Of a DNA stretch of 64,000 nt, positions 24,862 through 34,019 are shown piece by piece (positions within the stretch are counted from its first letter, which is position 1; each line of letters opens with the position of its first letter). The notes beneath the pieces are model-generated. The model had not been told where the DNA came from and ran no database searches. It worked only from the letters and a program-made list of their open reading frames with translations. The DNA is from Clostridia bacterium (GTDB lineage Bacteria; Bacillota; DSM-521; Neomoorellales; SLTJ01). The translations under genes were made by a program, and so were the position numbers. The DNA lies in assembly GCA_004347685.1 (NCBI GenBank), contig SLTJ01000037.1:98354-162353 (forward strand), in the 5' to 3' direction.

Positions 24862-24906
24862 TCAAATTCGAGGTTCGAACTCGTAGAAAGTGGCTGCGCC
24901 ACTTTC
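24862..24906. repeat. dispersed palindromic repeat B, copy 2
   Basis: TCAAATTCGAGGTTCGAACTCG leads into GAAAGTGGC, TGC, GCCACTTTC, matching the blocks of copy 1 at 16594-16664. The left part is shorter here. There is no T-run, so a terminator role is unlikely. Confidence 0.55.
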
Positions 24907-24976
24907 TACAATGAAATCTGGGACCTCTCACGTCGCCGTCTTTTTCACCCCTCTGCCGGTGGCGCCTGAGGTGGCG

Positions 24977-26557
24977 TCAGCTTCTAACCTCCGGCCCTGT
25001 GGCCGGCAAGACAGACTCTTTCCCGTAGGGATTGAGCCGGGGTAAAATACCCGGTACCCGGGCAAAAATTTCATGACATACTTCCCGGGACAGGCAGCGG
25101 GGCGACCGCGCGAGATAGGCGTCTAGTTGCTCGTGGGCCCGCAAGAGGGCCTCATCGGCCAGCCCCTGGCTGGCAAAGGGGTATGTAGGGAAAACTTTTC
25201 CTTTGTGTACAAGTTGGCGGGTGTAACGCGCGTAAAGGCGGTGGGAACTGGCCATGACCCGGCGCACGGTATCCAGCACCTGCGCCCCCGCCTCCTCCGT
25301 TACCTCTGGCTGCCGCCACAACTCCTTGACAATGCCGATCTGCCAGTTATCCAGAATGGCCTGCTCGGGGCAGAAGGTCTGAGTTTCTTCCAGCAGGCCG
25401 AAGGCATAATGGATAAGGGCCGGCCCGCTGGGGGTAACGTAACCATAGGTGAGCATTTTCTCCACCGTGGCCTGGATACCGGGTATCCTGGCATCCCCCA
25501 CCCCGGCGGTGGAGTAACACGGCAGGCCGTAAAACCTGGCCATCTGCACGCAGTCTACATTGTAGTGGCCGAACTCCGGCACCCCGTACATGTCGTGCAG
25601 GTTATCCATGCGCGCCCGCACCGGCACGCTGCCGTAAAGCACCGGGGCTCCCGGCCGGGCCAACTGGCTCAGGACAATACCGGCCAGGATCTCGGCATTG
25701 ATCTGGGCCACCATACCCGCTTCCTCTATGGGCGCAGTGGAACCACCCTGGGGGGAACTGGAGATGACTACCGGGATACCGCGCCGCACCATTTCCAGCA
25801 TTTTCTGGGTGGTGTCGTCCACCAACTGCAGCGGGCTTTTTACTACACAGGTAATAAATGAAATAATCGGGTTTTTCCGCAGTTCCTCCGGCCCTCCGGC
25901 AATGATCTCCGCCATTTTGATTACATTGCCCAGTTGTCCCAGGGAGGTCAGGCCGGCCATAACGTGTTTAGTGGTATAATTAAGACACGCAAAGAACTTG
26001 TTCACGTCCTTGTTGTCCCCGCCGATGTCGTCGTCCTGGATGTTGACCGGCCGCAGGAAAAAGTCCAGGTTGTCCAGTTGCTCGGCCAAGTGGGCCGCCC
26101 GGGCCAGGTCAGCTACCGTTCCCCGCCGGCGCGCGATAGTCGGATAGGTTATCTCCCGGCCGGGGTCGCCCTTAGCTACAAATACTTCCGGCTCGATCTC
26201 CAGCCAGACATTTGTCTCCGAACCGCTGCCAAAGTAAACCCTGGGCTGGCCGGCATCCAGCTCCAGGATGTTGTCCGCGTCCCTGGCCCCAAGGCGCACG
26301 CGGCGAGGAGCCGATTCCAGGGCCCGGTTCACCAGCTTCTCGGAGATATGTACCCGCCAGGCCGGAAAGGCAAAACCTTCCGCGATGGGCTCAACCTTCG
26401 CCCCGGCAGTACCCAGCAGGTCTACAGCCTCCTGGTTGAAAACCATTAACCCCGGCTCTTCCAGGATCTCAAGGGAAAGACGGTGAATAAGCTCCACCTG
26501 CTGCTGGTTCAGCCGCCTGAGAACCGGATCCACCAGGATTCCTCTCGCTTGCGGCAA
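24977..26557 (-). CDS. MttB-family methyltransferase, non-pyrrolysine, full length
   Basis: The 526-residue protein is a complete MttB-superfamily member: VELIHRLSLEILEEPGLMVF, QPRVYFGSGSETNVWLEIEP, RPVNIQDDDIGGDNKDVNKF, NTTKHVMAG-like CLNYTTKHVMAGL, IISFITCVVKSPLQLVDDT, VISSSPQGGSTAPIEEAGM, and the barrel C-terminal part with GVGDARIPGIQATVEKML. There is no in-frame amber codon, so it belongs to the non-Pyl group, whose known members demethylate quaternary amines such as glycine betaine, proline betaine or carnitine. The exact substrate cannot be read. The TTG start has GGAGGAGGG upstream. The intact partner corrinoid and pterin enzymes lie a few kilobases downstream. Confidence 0.88.
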   Translation of the reverse strand: MPQARGILVDPVLRRLNQQQVELIHRLSLEILEEPGLMVFNQEAVDLLGTAGAKVEPIAEGFAFPAWRVHISEKLVNRALESAPRRVRLGARDADNILELDAGQPRVYFGSGSETNVWLEIEPEVFVAKGDPGREITYPTIARRRGTVADLARAAHLAEQLDNLDFFLRPVNIQDDDIGGDNKDVNKFFACLNYTTKHVMAGLTSLGQLGNVIKMAEIIAGGPEELRKNPIISFITCVVKSPLQLVDDTTQKMLEMVRRGIPVVISSSPQGGSTAPIEEAGMVAQINAEILAGIVLSQLARPGAPVLYGSVPVRARMDNLHDMYGVPEFGHYNVDCVQMARFYGLPCYSTAGVGDARIPGIQATVEKMLTYGYVTPSGPALIHYAFGLLEETQTFCPEQAILDNWQIGIVKELWRQPEVTEEAGAQVLDTVRRVMASSHRLYARYTRQLVHKGKVFPTYPFASQGLADEALLRAHEQLDAYLARSPRCLSREVCHEIFARVPGILPRLNPYGKESVLPATGPEVRS

Positions 26558-26905
26558 AAAACAAACCCTCCTCCTACCAGAAAACTTAACGGTAATAAGT
26601 AAGTTGTAGGCTATAAAAATTGAATTCTACCTCCCAGCAGGGATTCCTTCCTCGATCCAAATATTTTTTTGCCTACCAGCGAACTCCGATTCAGAAAAAT
26701 AGTTAACCGCAAATCTTGGACAGGCATTACCGTGGTTTAGCGAATAAGCAGGAAAAAGCCTTAGCCTGGCCAGTGAACCTTTCTGCTACCTGGAAGCATA
26801 TATTGTAAGAGACACCACTACCCGGCCACACCGGGCCAGAGCCGGTAGCTTTGATGTGGTCTTCGCCTGAGAATCGGGGAACTTCAGAAAGGAAGGTATC
26901 CACCT
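26558..26905. other. divergent intergenic region, mttB homologue / ferritin-like gene
   Basis: This 348-base AT-richer stretch has no ORF. It should hold promoters for both flanking genes. A GCATATATTG near 26797-26806 resembles a sporulation sigma -10 box upstream of the plus-strand gene, but no good -35 partner was found. Confidence 0.4.
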
Positions 26906-27412
26906 ATGCCCCAGCACCCGCATGACACCAGGTACCGGGCTCCCGGGCCCTACCCGCCCATCATGGTCCGTGAACGTAACACCGATTACGCTCGCGTCAT
27001 CTACGACGATTTTGCGGGCAGAGATAGCGAATTGACGGCCATCACCCAGTATCTCTACCATCATTTCGCGGCGAATAATATGGAAGTGGCCGACTTGCTG
27101 GAGAACATCGCCATGGTGGAGATGCACCACCTGGAGATGCTGGGGCAGGTTATCGTCCTGCTCGGCGGGGACCCGCGCTACTGGGGGAGCGGTCTCAGTT
27201 ACTGGAACGGCAGCTATGTAAATTATGAGACCGATCTCTGCCGGGCCCTGCAGGCCAACCTGCCAGGCGAACAGGTGGCCCAGCAAACATACCAGAATCA
27301 CGCCGCCCAGATTCAGGATCCTTACGTGAGGGAGATCCTCCTGCGCATTGCCCGGGACGAAGAAGTACACGAAAGGCTCTTGCGAGAAGCCATAGATCGG
27401 TACTGCCGGTGA
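26906..27412 (+). CDS. ferritin-like / manganese-catalase-like (CotJC-type) protein
   Basis: The 168-residue protein is a four-helix ferritin-like domain. Metal-ligand pattern: Glu in RDSELTAITQYLYHHF, the E..H pair in AMVEMHHLEMLGQVI, a bridging Glu in ANLPGEQVAQQTYQNH and the ExxH of ARDEEVHERLL. The N-terminal YPPIMVRERNTDYARVIYDD resembles CotJC and other small manganese-catalase homologues, which are spore-coat or stress proteins. It could detoxify peroxide or store metal. It is monocistronic, with AGAAAGGAAGG before the ATG. Confidence 0.75.
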   Translation: MPQHPHDTRYRAPGPYPPIMVRERNTDYARVIYDDFAGRDSELTAITQYLYHHFAANNMEVADLLENIAMVEMHHLEMLGQVIVLLGGDPRYWGSGLSYWNGSYVNYETDLCRALQANLPGEQVAQQTYQNHAAQIQDPYVREILLRIARDEEVHERLLREAIDRYCR

Positions 27413-27453
27413 AAATGGAGGTGAGATGCGGGAGGTGAGAGGTGGGAGTTCGT

Positions 27454-27583
27454 AGGAACCCGGCACTCAACTTCACGCTCGCGTTGCGTGCATCCGAACG
27501 TGTTGCGTGCATCCGGACGTGTTGCCGCCAGCACAGTGATTCTATGGCTGAAGCACCTTGCGGCCACCGAGTTGAGTGCCGGG
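27454..27583. repeat. inverted-repeat element A, copy 2, with 19-bp tandem repeat
   Basis: The arms AGGAACCCGGCACTCAAC (27454-27471) and GTTGAGTGCCGGG (27571-27583) match the arms of the element at 3112-3215. Inside are two tandem copies of a 19-base unit, GTTGCGTGCATCCGAACGT, at 27483-27501 and 27502-27520. There is no ORF. It separates the convergent ferritin-like and ctpA genes. Confidence 0.55.
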
Positions 27584-27611
27584 CCGTGAGGGTCTGCCCT
27601 TTCGTCGGCGG

Positions 27612-29081
27612 CTAAGGCCTTATCTCCGCCGTCTGGCTGGCCGCGTTCCACTCCACCGTGGCCCCGAAGGCCTCACTCACGGCCCGCAGCGGGACAAAAA
27701 CCTGCGCCCCCTGGAGAATTATGCCGGCATCGGTCTGGCCGACCCGGTCACCCACCCGGATCCCCGGTTCCCCTGCCACTAGTTCCACGCTTAACGGGCC
27801 GTAACGGAGCACAGCCTTCTGTGCCCCGGCCTGCCACTCCACCTTGGCCCCCAGGGTGGCGGCAAAGAAATCCAAGGGCACATAGGTGCGGCCGCCGGCA
27901 ATAAAGGGAGAGGGACTGACGGCCACCTCCCGGCCGTCCACCCGGACCTCGCCCCGACCGGGGACCACCTGGATAAGATGGGGCCTTTCCCGGGCAACGA
28001 ACTCCCGGGCGGCATCCAGTTGCCGTTCAGGGTCCTGCACCAAAAGGTCCGGCTCCAGGCCGTGGCCGTTTACCGCCCGCCCCAGGGGAGTAAGGTAACG
28101 GGCAGTAGTCAGTTTCAACACGCCCCCGTTAGAAAGCTCGATCAAGCTCTGCACCGTACCTTTACCAAAAGTGCGCGTGCCTACCAGGGGAGCGAAGGAG
28201 TAGTCCTGGATGGCCCCGGCCAGGATCTCGGCCGCGCTGGCCGTCCCCCGGTTTACCAGCACCACCACCGGCAGTCCCAGCGGTTCATATTTGGGAGTGC
28301 GCATTACCTCCTCTTCCCCCTGCCGGCTGACCACCCTTACAATTGGCACGTCCGGGATAAAATAACCGCCGACGGTCACGGCGCTCTGCAGCAGCCCTCC
28401 GGGATTGTCCCGCAGGTCCAGGACCAGGCCTTTTACTCCCTCACTCTTTAGCTCTTCCAGGGCTTGCTCCACCTGCTGTGGGGCTTCCTCGTAAAAGTCG
28501 TTAAGCTTGAGATAACCGATGTCTCCCTCCAGGACCTCCCAGGAGGTGCTGGGCAGGTGGATTACCGCCCGCGTGACTTCCACTTCAAACCGCTGCCCGT
28601 CACGGACAAAGGCGATCCTGACCTTTGTTCCCGCCTCGCCCCGGATCAGGGCGCTCACCTGCTCCACCGTCTTACCTTGCACGTCTTCACCGTTAACTCC
28701 GACGATGAGATCGCCGCCGGCCAGCCCGGCCTTTTGCGCCGGGGAATCCGGCAAAACGGTAACTACCACCACGCCGGCTTCCTTTTGCTCCAGGGACATC
28801 CCCACGCCGCTGTAGCGGCCGGAAACCGTCTCCATAAAGTGCTGGTAGTCTTCAGGCGGCAGGTAATCAGTATAGGGGTCTTTGAGAGCTTCCATCACCT
28901 GATCAACTGTGTTAGCCTGCAGCGCCGCCTCGGGCACCGGGTCCACATAAAAAAGACGCAGGTAGGTCTTGACCTCCTGGACCAGGTCGCCTTCCCCGGC
29001 CAGGGCCACCGGCCCGGCCACCAGACCTAACAAAAGCAAGAGCAAGACTATGTACCGGCTCAGGCGTGGTTTAGATCCCAT
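27612..29081 (-). CDS. ctpA: C-terminal processing protease (S41) with PDZ and copper-amine-oxidase-N domain
   Basis: The ~490-residue exported serine protease has a signal anchor (RYIVLLLLLLGLVAGPVALA), a helical region with DPYTDYLPPEDYQHFMETV, a PDZ domain (~100-180: GVGMSLEQKEAGVVVVTVLP, SPAQKAGLAGGDLIVGVNG), and the S41 core with LRDNPGGLLQSAV, the catalytic Ser in NRGTASAAEILAGA and the Lys in TFGKGTVQSLIELS. The last ~110 residues form a CopAmineOxidase_N-like repeat (GGRTYVPLDFFAATLGAKVE, AQVFVPLRAVSEAFGATVEW), common in surface proteins of Clostridia. It trims or activates envelope proteins outside the membrane. The ATG at 29081 has AAAGGTG seven bases upstream; the GTG at 29120 lacks spacing. 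Confidence 0.92.
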   Translation of the reverse strand: MGSKPRLSRYIVLLLLLLGLVAGPVALAGEGDLVQEVKTYLRLFYVDPVPEAALQANTVDQVMEALKDPYTDYLPPEDYQHFMETVSGRYSGVGMSLEQKEAGVVVVTVLPDSPAQKAGLAGGDLIVGVNGEDVQGKTVEQVSALIRGEAGTKVRIAFVRDGQRFEVEVTRAVIHLPSTSWEVLEGDIGYLKLNDFYEEAPQQVEQALEELKSEGVKGLVLDLRDNPGGLLQSAVTVGGYFIPDVPIVRVVSRQGEEEVMRTPKYEPLGLPVVVLVNRGTASAAEILAGAIQDYSFAPLVGTRTFGKGTVQSLIELSNGGVLKLTTARYLTPLGRAVNGHGLEPDLLVQDPERQLDAAREFVARERPHLIQVVPGRGEVRVDGREVAVSPSPFIAGGRTYVPLDFFAATLGAKVEWQAGAQKAVLRYGPLSVELVAGEPGIRVGDRVGQTDAGIILQGAQVFVPLRAVSEAFGATVEWNAASQTAEIRP

Positions 29082-29377
29082 ACGGTTCACCTTTTCCCTC
29101 TGTTTCCCTAAAAGATTCACCTTCCCCCGGGATGTTCCTGCCGGAGAAAAAAATTGCTGTGGCCCTGGCGATCATTTTTCAAAATCTTATCTTGAAAACC
29201 TGGTTTTCCCATGGAGGGAAAACGTGCTATAATAATCATACCGGTTGCGGTGAGGCCAGGTGAGCTTCCGGGGGGGTGACATGAGTAGAATTCCTTGGTG
29301 AGGCGTTTACCGGCACTTACGGTCTTTACCTGCTTTTTCTCGGTTTCGTCTGCCTGGGCATAGGTATACCTATCCCC

Positions 29378-29905
29378 ATGCTAATCTTGTTTACCGCCCT
29401 GGGGGCCAACGTGCGCCCGGAGGCCCTGAGCCCCGCGGGAGCCATCCTCTTTGTCTTCCTCGCTTCCACTGCGGGTGACATTATCAGCTATTACCTGTTT
29501 TACCACCGGGGGCAGCCCCTGCTGGACTGGATCATCCAGCGCTTCCAGGTGGATCCCCACCTGGTGGCCAGGATCGAAGGCAGCTATCAGAAGTATGGCG
29601 TGGTCGCCATCTTCATCTTCCGCTGGATCGAGTGGGGTTATGGCCAGGTGATCTGGCTCTGCGGCCTCAGCCATATGCCCTTCCCTCGCTTCCTGGCCGC
29701 CATCTCCCTTGCCCTGTTCCCTTGGAGCATCGCCTGGACGTACATCGGCATCGGCTCGGCCGCGCTGCTGGAGCAGGTCATGCGCCTGGTCCCCCTGGTC
29801 TTTGTGGCCGCAATACTCCTGGCCAGCGGCCTCGGCTACCTCTATTACCGCCGCTACTACCTCCCCCAGGCCAGAAACCGCCGGGAAAGTAAAGCTACCG
29901 ATTAG
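29378..29905 (+). CDS. DedA/VTT-family membrane protein, 5' end apparently frameshifted
   Basis: The protein shows the DedA (SNARE-associated/VTT) pattern: helices GAILFVFLASTAGDIISYYL and LAAISLALFPWSIAWTYIGI, with the motif EGSYQKYGVVAIFIFRWIEW. The stated start ATG at 29378 has no ribosome site. The same frame continues upstream to 29285 as VEFLGEAFTGTYGLYLLFLG, then FVCLGIGIP, the missing first membrane helix. A GGGGGTGAC-ATG at 29281 is one base out of frame with it, so a single-base insertion just after the start codon would explain the structure. DedA proteins move phospholipids or maintain proton motive force. Either the gene is broken, or the sequence has an error there. Confidence 0.75.
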   Translation: MLILFTALGANVRPEALSPAGAILFVFLASTAGDIISYYLFYHRGQPLLDWIIQRFQVDPHLVARIEGSYQKYGVVAIFIFRWIEWGYGQVIWLCGLSHMPFPRFLAAISLALFPWSIAWTYIGIGSAALLEQVMRLVPLVFVAAILLASGLGYLYYRRYYLPQARNRRESKATD

Positions 29906-29993
29906 CAAGGCCTACGGGTCACAACCATAAAACGACCGGCCTCCAGCATGGAAGTTACTTCTGAAACCCTGGCCGTCGCGATAGCGTGAGCCC

Positions 29994-31748
29994 TTACGGG
30001 TAAATTATACTCTGTTTGCGGATATCAAAGACGCCGTAGGGAGTGATACGGATAAAGGGCATGGCTGTCAGGCTGAGAAAATGTATAGAAAATATCGGAT
30101 CCTGTAACCGACAGCCCAGCTCAGCCAAAACCCTTTTGGCCTGCTGGAAAGAGGCCGCCAGATCGGATAACCCAACTGCGGCCTGGATACCGCCAATGGG
30201 CAGGACAAACTCGGCCCGCACCTCGCCATCGTGGACTATCACCATGCCGCCCCCCATCTCCACCAGGCGCAGGAAAGCCTGACGCATATCCTGAGGGCTA
30301 GCACCAAGAACCAGGAGCTTGCCAGAGCCTACCCCGTAACTTGCCGCCACGCCGCCCACCTGTCCGCCAAAACCGCTGAGGAAACAAGTGACCGGGTAAC
30401 GCTCTGGGGCCGTCGGTGCGGCCAGGATGAGATATCCTTCGCAGCCGGCGCGGATAAGGCCGTCCCGCATCAGTACCTCGACCGTGCGACTGGTGGTAAT
30501 GGTCTTACTACGCAGGTGAATCGCCGGCACGCTGGCGGGACCGTTGTTGACCCCTGCCACCCTGGGAACAAAGTAGTCCTCGGGGATACTCGTCCACCCA
30601 CCTTGCCACAAGGGTACCAGGGAGAAACCTGGAGCCATGCCGGCCTCGGGTTGCGGCAATAACATCTCGCCATCCCTGGCCACTATCTGGCCGCCGACGA
30701 TAACCAGCCAGGGACGGAACTCGGTCAAGGATGGCAACAAAAGGATATCCGCCCTTCGGCCGGGGGCGATGACGCCTACCTCCTCCTCCAGCCGCAGGTA
30801 ACGGGCGGCGTTGACAGTCACCATGCGCAGGGCGGCCAAGGGAGGGATTCCCAGTCTCACCGCTTCCTCCAGCGGGTAATTCAGGTAACCCCTGTCGGCA
30901 ATATCATCAGGACTCATAAAGTCAGGAGTGAGCATGACGGCCGAGGTATCCAGACCGGGATTGGCCAGTAGGGCCGGAGCCAGGTCGGGGAGATCCTGGC
31001 GCACCGACCCGTGGCGCAACATAACATAGAGGCCCAGGCGTATCCTCTCCAGGACCTCGCTGGCCCGCAAGGCCTCGTGGCAGGATGATACCCCCGAAGC
31101 GGCCAGGGCGTTGAGCTGCCCGTACCTGGCGCCGGTGGTATGTCCGTCCACCCTTTTCCCGGCCCCAGTCATGGCCTGCATCTTGGCCAGCATCTCCCTG
31201 TCCCCGGCCAGGATCCGGCCCCAGGGCGGGATCTCACCGAGGGACCTGATGCGCGGGTGCCCAGCCCACCGGGTCACCAGCTCCACGGGGAAGAGGTCTG
31301 GGCCCTCGACCCCAGGAAACGAAGGGCAGGCTGGCGGCAAGGCAAAATAAAAGCCAAGTCCCATCCCTTCGGTGGCGGTCAGCATGTATTCCAGCCCAAG
31401 TGGCCCCACAGCCGAACAAATATCGTCCGTGTAACTGAGAAGGGTGGTTGTGCCCAGGGGAAGCAAGGCCGCCTGGATGGCGGCCGGGGAGAGGAAAGTA
31501 TCCACATGGGCATGGGCATCTATATATCCGGGTACCAGGTAGGAGCCCGTTGCGTCAATAACCGTTGTTTCCTGGCCAATCATCCCTGTGTCCGGGCCGA
31601 CATAGGCAATCCTGTCGCCGGCGACGGCCACACCAACACCTGTCAGCACTTCAGCCGTCCAGACATTGACCAGGCGGCCACCGCTAATGTATATATCAGC
31701 CGGACGCTGGCCCAGGGCCACCTGGAGCAAAGCCTTCCTATCTGACAC
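29994..31748 (-). CDS. ade: adenine deaminase
   Basis: This metal-dependent amidohydrolase converts adenine to hypoxanthine in purine salvage. The 584-residue length fits AdeC. Visible motifs are LVPGYIDAHAHVDTFLSPAA (metal HxH), TTTLLSYTDD, GKRVDGHTTGARYGQLNAL, GVSSCHEALRASEVLERIR, VMLTPDFMSPDDIADRGYLN and the C-terminal GGMVIVHDGEVRAEFVLPIG. The GTG at 31748 has GGAGG seven bases upstream, so it is preferred to the ATG 45 bases earlier. It appears to be a single gene between dedA and the AAA/VWA pair. Confidence 0.9.
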   Translation of the reverse strand: MSDRKALLQVALGQRPADIYISGGRLVNVWTAEVLTGVGVAVAGDRIAYVGPDTGMIGQETTVIDATGSYLVPGYIDAHAHVDTFLSPAAIQAALLPLGTTTLLSYTDDICSAVGPLGLEYMLTATEGMGLGFYFALPPACPSFPGVEGPDLFPVELVTRWAGHPRIRSLGEIPPWGRILAGDREMLAKMQAMTGAGKRVDGHTTGARYGQLNALAASGVSSCHEALRASEVLERIRLGLYVMLRHGSVRQDLPDLAPALLANPGLDTSAVMLTPDFMSPDDIADRGYLNYPLEEAVRLGIPPLAALRMVTVNAARYLRLEEEVGVIAPGRRADILLLPSLTEFRPWLVIVGGQIVARDGEMLLPQPEAGMAPGFSLVPLWQGGWTSIPEDYFVPRVAGVNNGPASVPAIHLRSKTITTSRTVEVLMRDGLIRAGCEGYLILAAPTAPERYPVTCFLSGFGGQVGGVAASYGVGSGKLLVLGASPQDMRQAFLRLVEMGGGMVIVHDGEVRAEFVLPIGGIQAAVGLSDLAASFQQAKRVLAELGCRLQDPIFSIHFLSLTAMPFIRITPYGVFDIRKQSIIYP

Positions 31749-31856
31749 AACAATACCTCCGTTATTCTCCCTAACCCTACTAGCCGGAACCAAACACTGC
31801 CGCGTTATTTCCTTGCCGCTTGGCGAACATGTTTCGGCTTAACAGCCTAAACTCCG

Positions 31857-34019
31857 CTATTCGCCGACAGTTCCCCGTACCCCTCCCTCCCAGATATATA
31901 GCTGCCCCCGGCCAATGCGGCTGATACGCCCCATCAAGGCCGGATTCGAGCGTTCCCCCATGAGACAGACGACCGAAATACCTATCCCCTCCCGGGCCAT
32001 CCGCACCGCCTGTTCCAGAGCGTATCCCTCCGGCCGGTCTTTAGGGGCGGTAGCCTCACCGTCAGAAATGAGGATAATTTGCCTCCGCCCGCCGTCCGGC
32101 GGCTTTTTGGCCAGCACCTTGCGGGCTGCTTCCAGACCGGCGCCGATGTTGGTAAAGGCGTTCAATTCCACTTCCAGGTCCACCAGGGCCCGGCTGACTC
32201 GGGCCAAGTTTTTACTTAGGGATACCACTTCCCTGGCCTCATTGGCAAAGGAAACCACGGCCACCTGATCCTTCTGGGCCAGGTGGGTCAGGGCCAGTTG
32301 CAGCGCCACTTTTTTGGCCAGCCAGAACTTCTGCAATTCCGCCATGGTACTGGATACGTCCAGGCAGAGAACCGCTTCCAGCCGGGTGCGGTTCTCCCGC
32401 TGCCAGGCTACCAAATCCTCTCGCTTTATCTCCCGCTGGCCGCGCTTCACCGTCCGGCGGAGGGTATCCCGCAGGGAAAGGTCACGATAGCCGTCGCCCG
32501 TAGTAAAGGGTTTTACCCCGATTATTTCCCCCCGCGCCCACGGCAGGCGCCGGCCTACCCGCCCACCTTCTTCGGCTGGCATCTCCTGGCTGGCAAAACC
32601 TTCGGCTACCAGCCGGCCGATCAGGACCTTCAGACTCTCCGTGCTCAAGCGCCATCCTTCGCCGCCGGAAGATAGCACCGCTTCTTCTTCTAGGTAGTGC
32701 AGGGCCTCCTTTAGCGCTTCAATCTCCAGAGCCCGCAACGCCCTCCCCTGGACACCGCTCTCCCCTAACTTGCCTGCCAAAAAACGCTGGAAAATCTTGC
32801 TGAGCTCCCATGAAGGGTTATCTTTAAGCATCTTGACCAGGGAATGAAAATATCCGCGCTTGAGGTCCCGGCGAAACTCCTCGTTCATGGCTATTTCCTC
32901 CGCCAGGTTTTCCAGGGCCTCCCGGGGCAGAAAGCCCCCCTGGGAGCGGCACTGCGGCCGGCCGCTCACCACCGCCACCACCATGTCGTCAATGATGGCT
33001 TCCGGGGAATGGGATTCGGCTAGGGCGGGATGAACCTTGACGGCACCGGCCAGGCTGACCTCGGCCGCACGGCGCAAAATTACCTCCTCGGATGCCAGGT
33101 ACCCGGACGCCTGCAACTCGGAATAGGCCCTGGCCAGTTCCCCGAAGCGCACTGCCGCCCTGGTGCTGGCCCCGCGCTCGAGGCGGGGATCGTGGCGGGA
33201 ACGGTGCGCCACGTCAACCACGGTCCCGGCCACCGAAGCCGCTATGTTCCGCTCCACCAGCAACCCCTTTTCCAGGCGGTAACTCTCCAGGTAGTTAACC
33301 TGAATTACGTCAAAATAGTCCAGGATAAACCCGGGTAGCCTAGCCAACCCCTGACCGTCCACCGTGGCCACTACCAAGGTATCAATGGCCAGCACCAACT
33401 CGCTCTCCGGGAGTACCAGTTCCCCTTCCAGTACATACCGCAAGAGCCCCAGGACCCGCCCCGGCATCCGCTCCAGAAAATCTACCACGAGCAAGGCGTT
33501 ATTCGCCTGCCAAAGCCGGCCGGGTACCATGCCCCGCAAATCGCCGTGACCGTAGCGTAAGAGCCGGCGAGGGTCTACGCCGCCTAGCAAATCCTCCGGC
33601 TGTAGTTCCCCGCTTCCTTGCAGGCGAACCACTCGCTCCCGGGCCGGCCAGGGCATCGCTTCCCCATGGCTCAAGCCGGCGCGGCACCACGGGCACCCTG
33701 TGAGGCCGGGGAGGCAGTTGACCGGGCAGCCGCTAACCCGGGCCGTATCCTCCAAAAAATGCCATAAATTTAGGGCCAAGGTGGTTTTCCCGCAGCCAGG
33801 AGGCCCTACCAGCAAGATATTGTGCCCGGCCAGCAGGCTGGAAAGCACTTCCCGGCCGGGGGTGCAGTTGAGGTATACCTCACCCACCATGACTTCGGCC
33901 GGCAGCCGGCCACCGGCCAGGAAGCGCATTACGCCGGCTGCTATCTCCTGCCGCAGCCCGGCCATAGCGGCCCCCGGCCCGGCTCCAACTCCCTGGTTTT
34001 TCAAACCTTCACCCGGCAA
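31857..34019 (-). CDS. ChlD-like AAA + VWA protein with degenerate Walker B
   Basis: The 720-residue protein has an N-terminal AAA domain with Walker A GPPGCGKTT (72-80), an inserted four-cysteine motif CPVNC...CPWC (C98, C102, C109, C112), and a Walker B region ALLVVDFLERMP in which the usual catalytic Glu (DEL) is Phe. A helical middle follows, then a C-terminal von Willebrand A domain with MIDAS motif DVSST (554), Thr in AFTNIGAG (~623) and ISDG (~653). This parallels magnesium-chelatase ChlD and other MoxR-partner VWA proteins, which act with an active AAA ATPase to remodel or metallate a client enzyme. The TTG start has GGAGGT eight bases upstream and overlaps the MoxR gene by 11 bases, implying coupling. 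The client is unknown. Confidence 0.82.
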   Translation of the reverse strand: MPGEGLKNQGVGAGPGAAMAGLRQEIAAGVMRFLAGGRLPAEVMVGEVYLNCTPGREVLSSLLAGHNILLVGPPGCGKTTLALNLWHFLEDTARVSGCPVNCLPGLTGCPWCRAGLSHGEAMPWPARERVVRLQGSGELQPEDLLGGVDPRRLLRYGHGDLRGMVPGRLWQANNALLVVDFLERMPGRVLGLLRYVLEGELVLPESELVLAIDTLVVATVDGQGLARLPGFILDYFDVIQVNYLESYRLEKGLLVERNIAASVAGTVVDVAHRSRHDPRLERGASTRAAVRFGELARAYSELQASGYLASEEVILRRAAEVSLAGAVKVHPALAESHSPEAIIDDMVVAVVSGRPQCRSQGGFLPREALENLAEEIAMNEEFRRDLKRGYFHSLVKMLKDNPSWELSKIFQRFLAGKLGESGVQGRALRALEIEALKEALHYLEEEAVLSSGGEGWRLSTESLKVLIGRLVAEGFASQEMPAEEGGRVGRRLPWARGEIIGVKPFTTGDGYRDLSLRDTLRRTVKRGQREIKREDLVAWQRENRTRLEAVLCLDVSSTMAELQKFWLAKKVALQLALTHLAQKDQVAVVSFANEAREVVSLSKNLARVSRALVDLEVELNAFTNIGAGLEAARKVLAKKPPDGGRRQIILISDGEATAPKDRPEGYALEQAVRMAREGIGISVVCLMGERSNPALMGRISRIGRGQLYIWEGGVRGTVGE

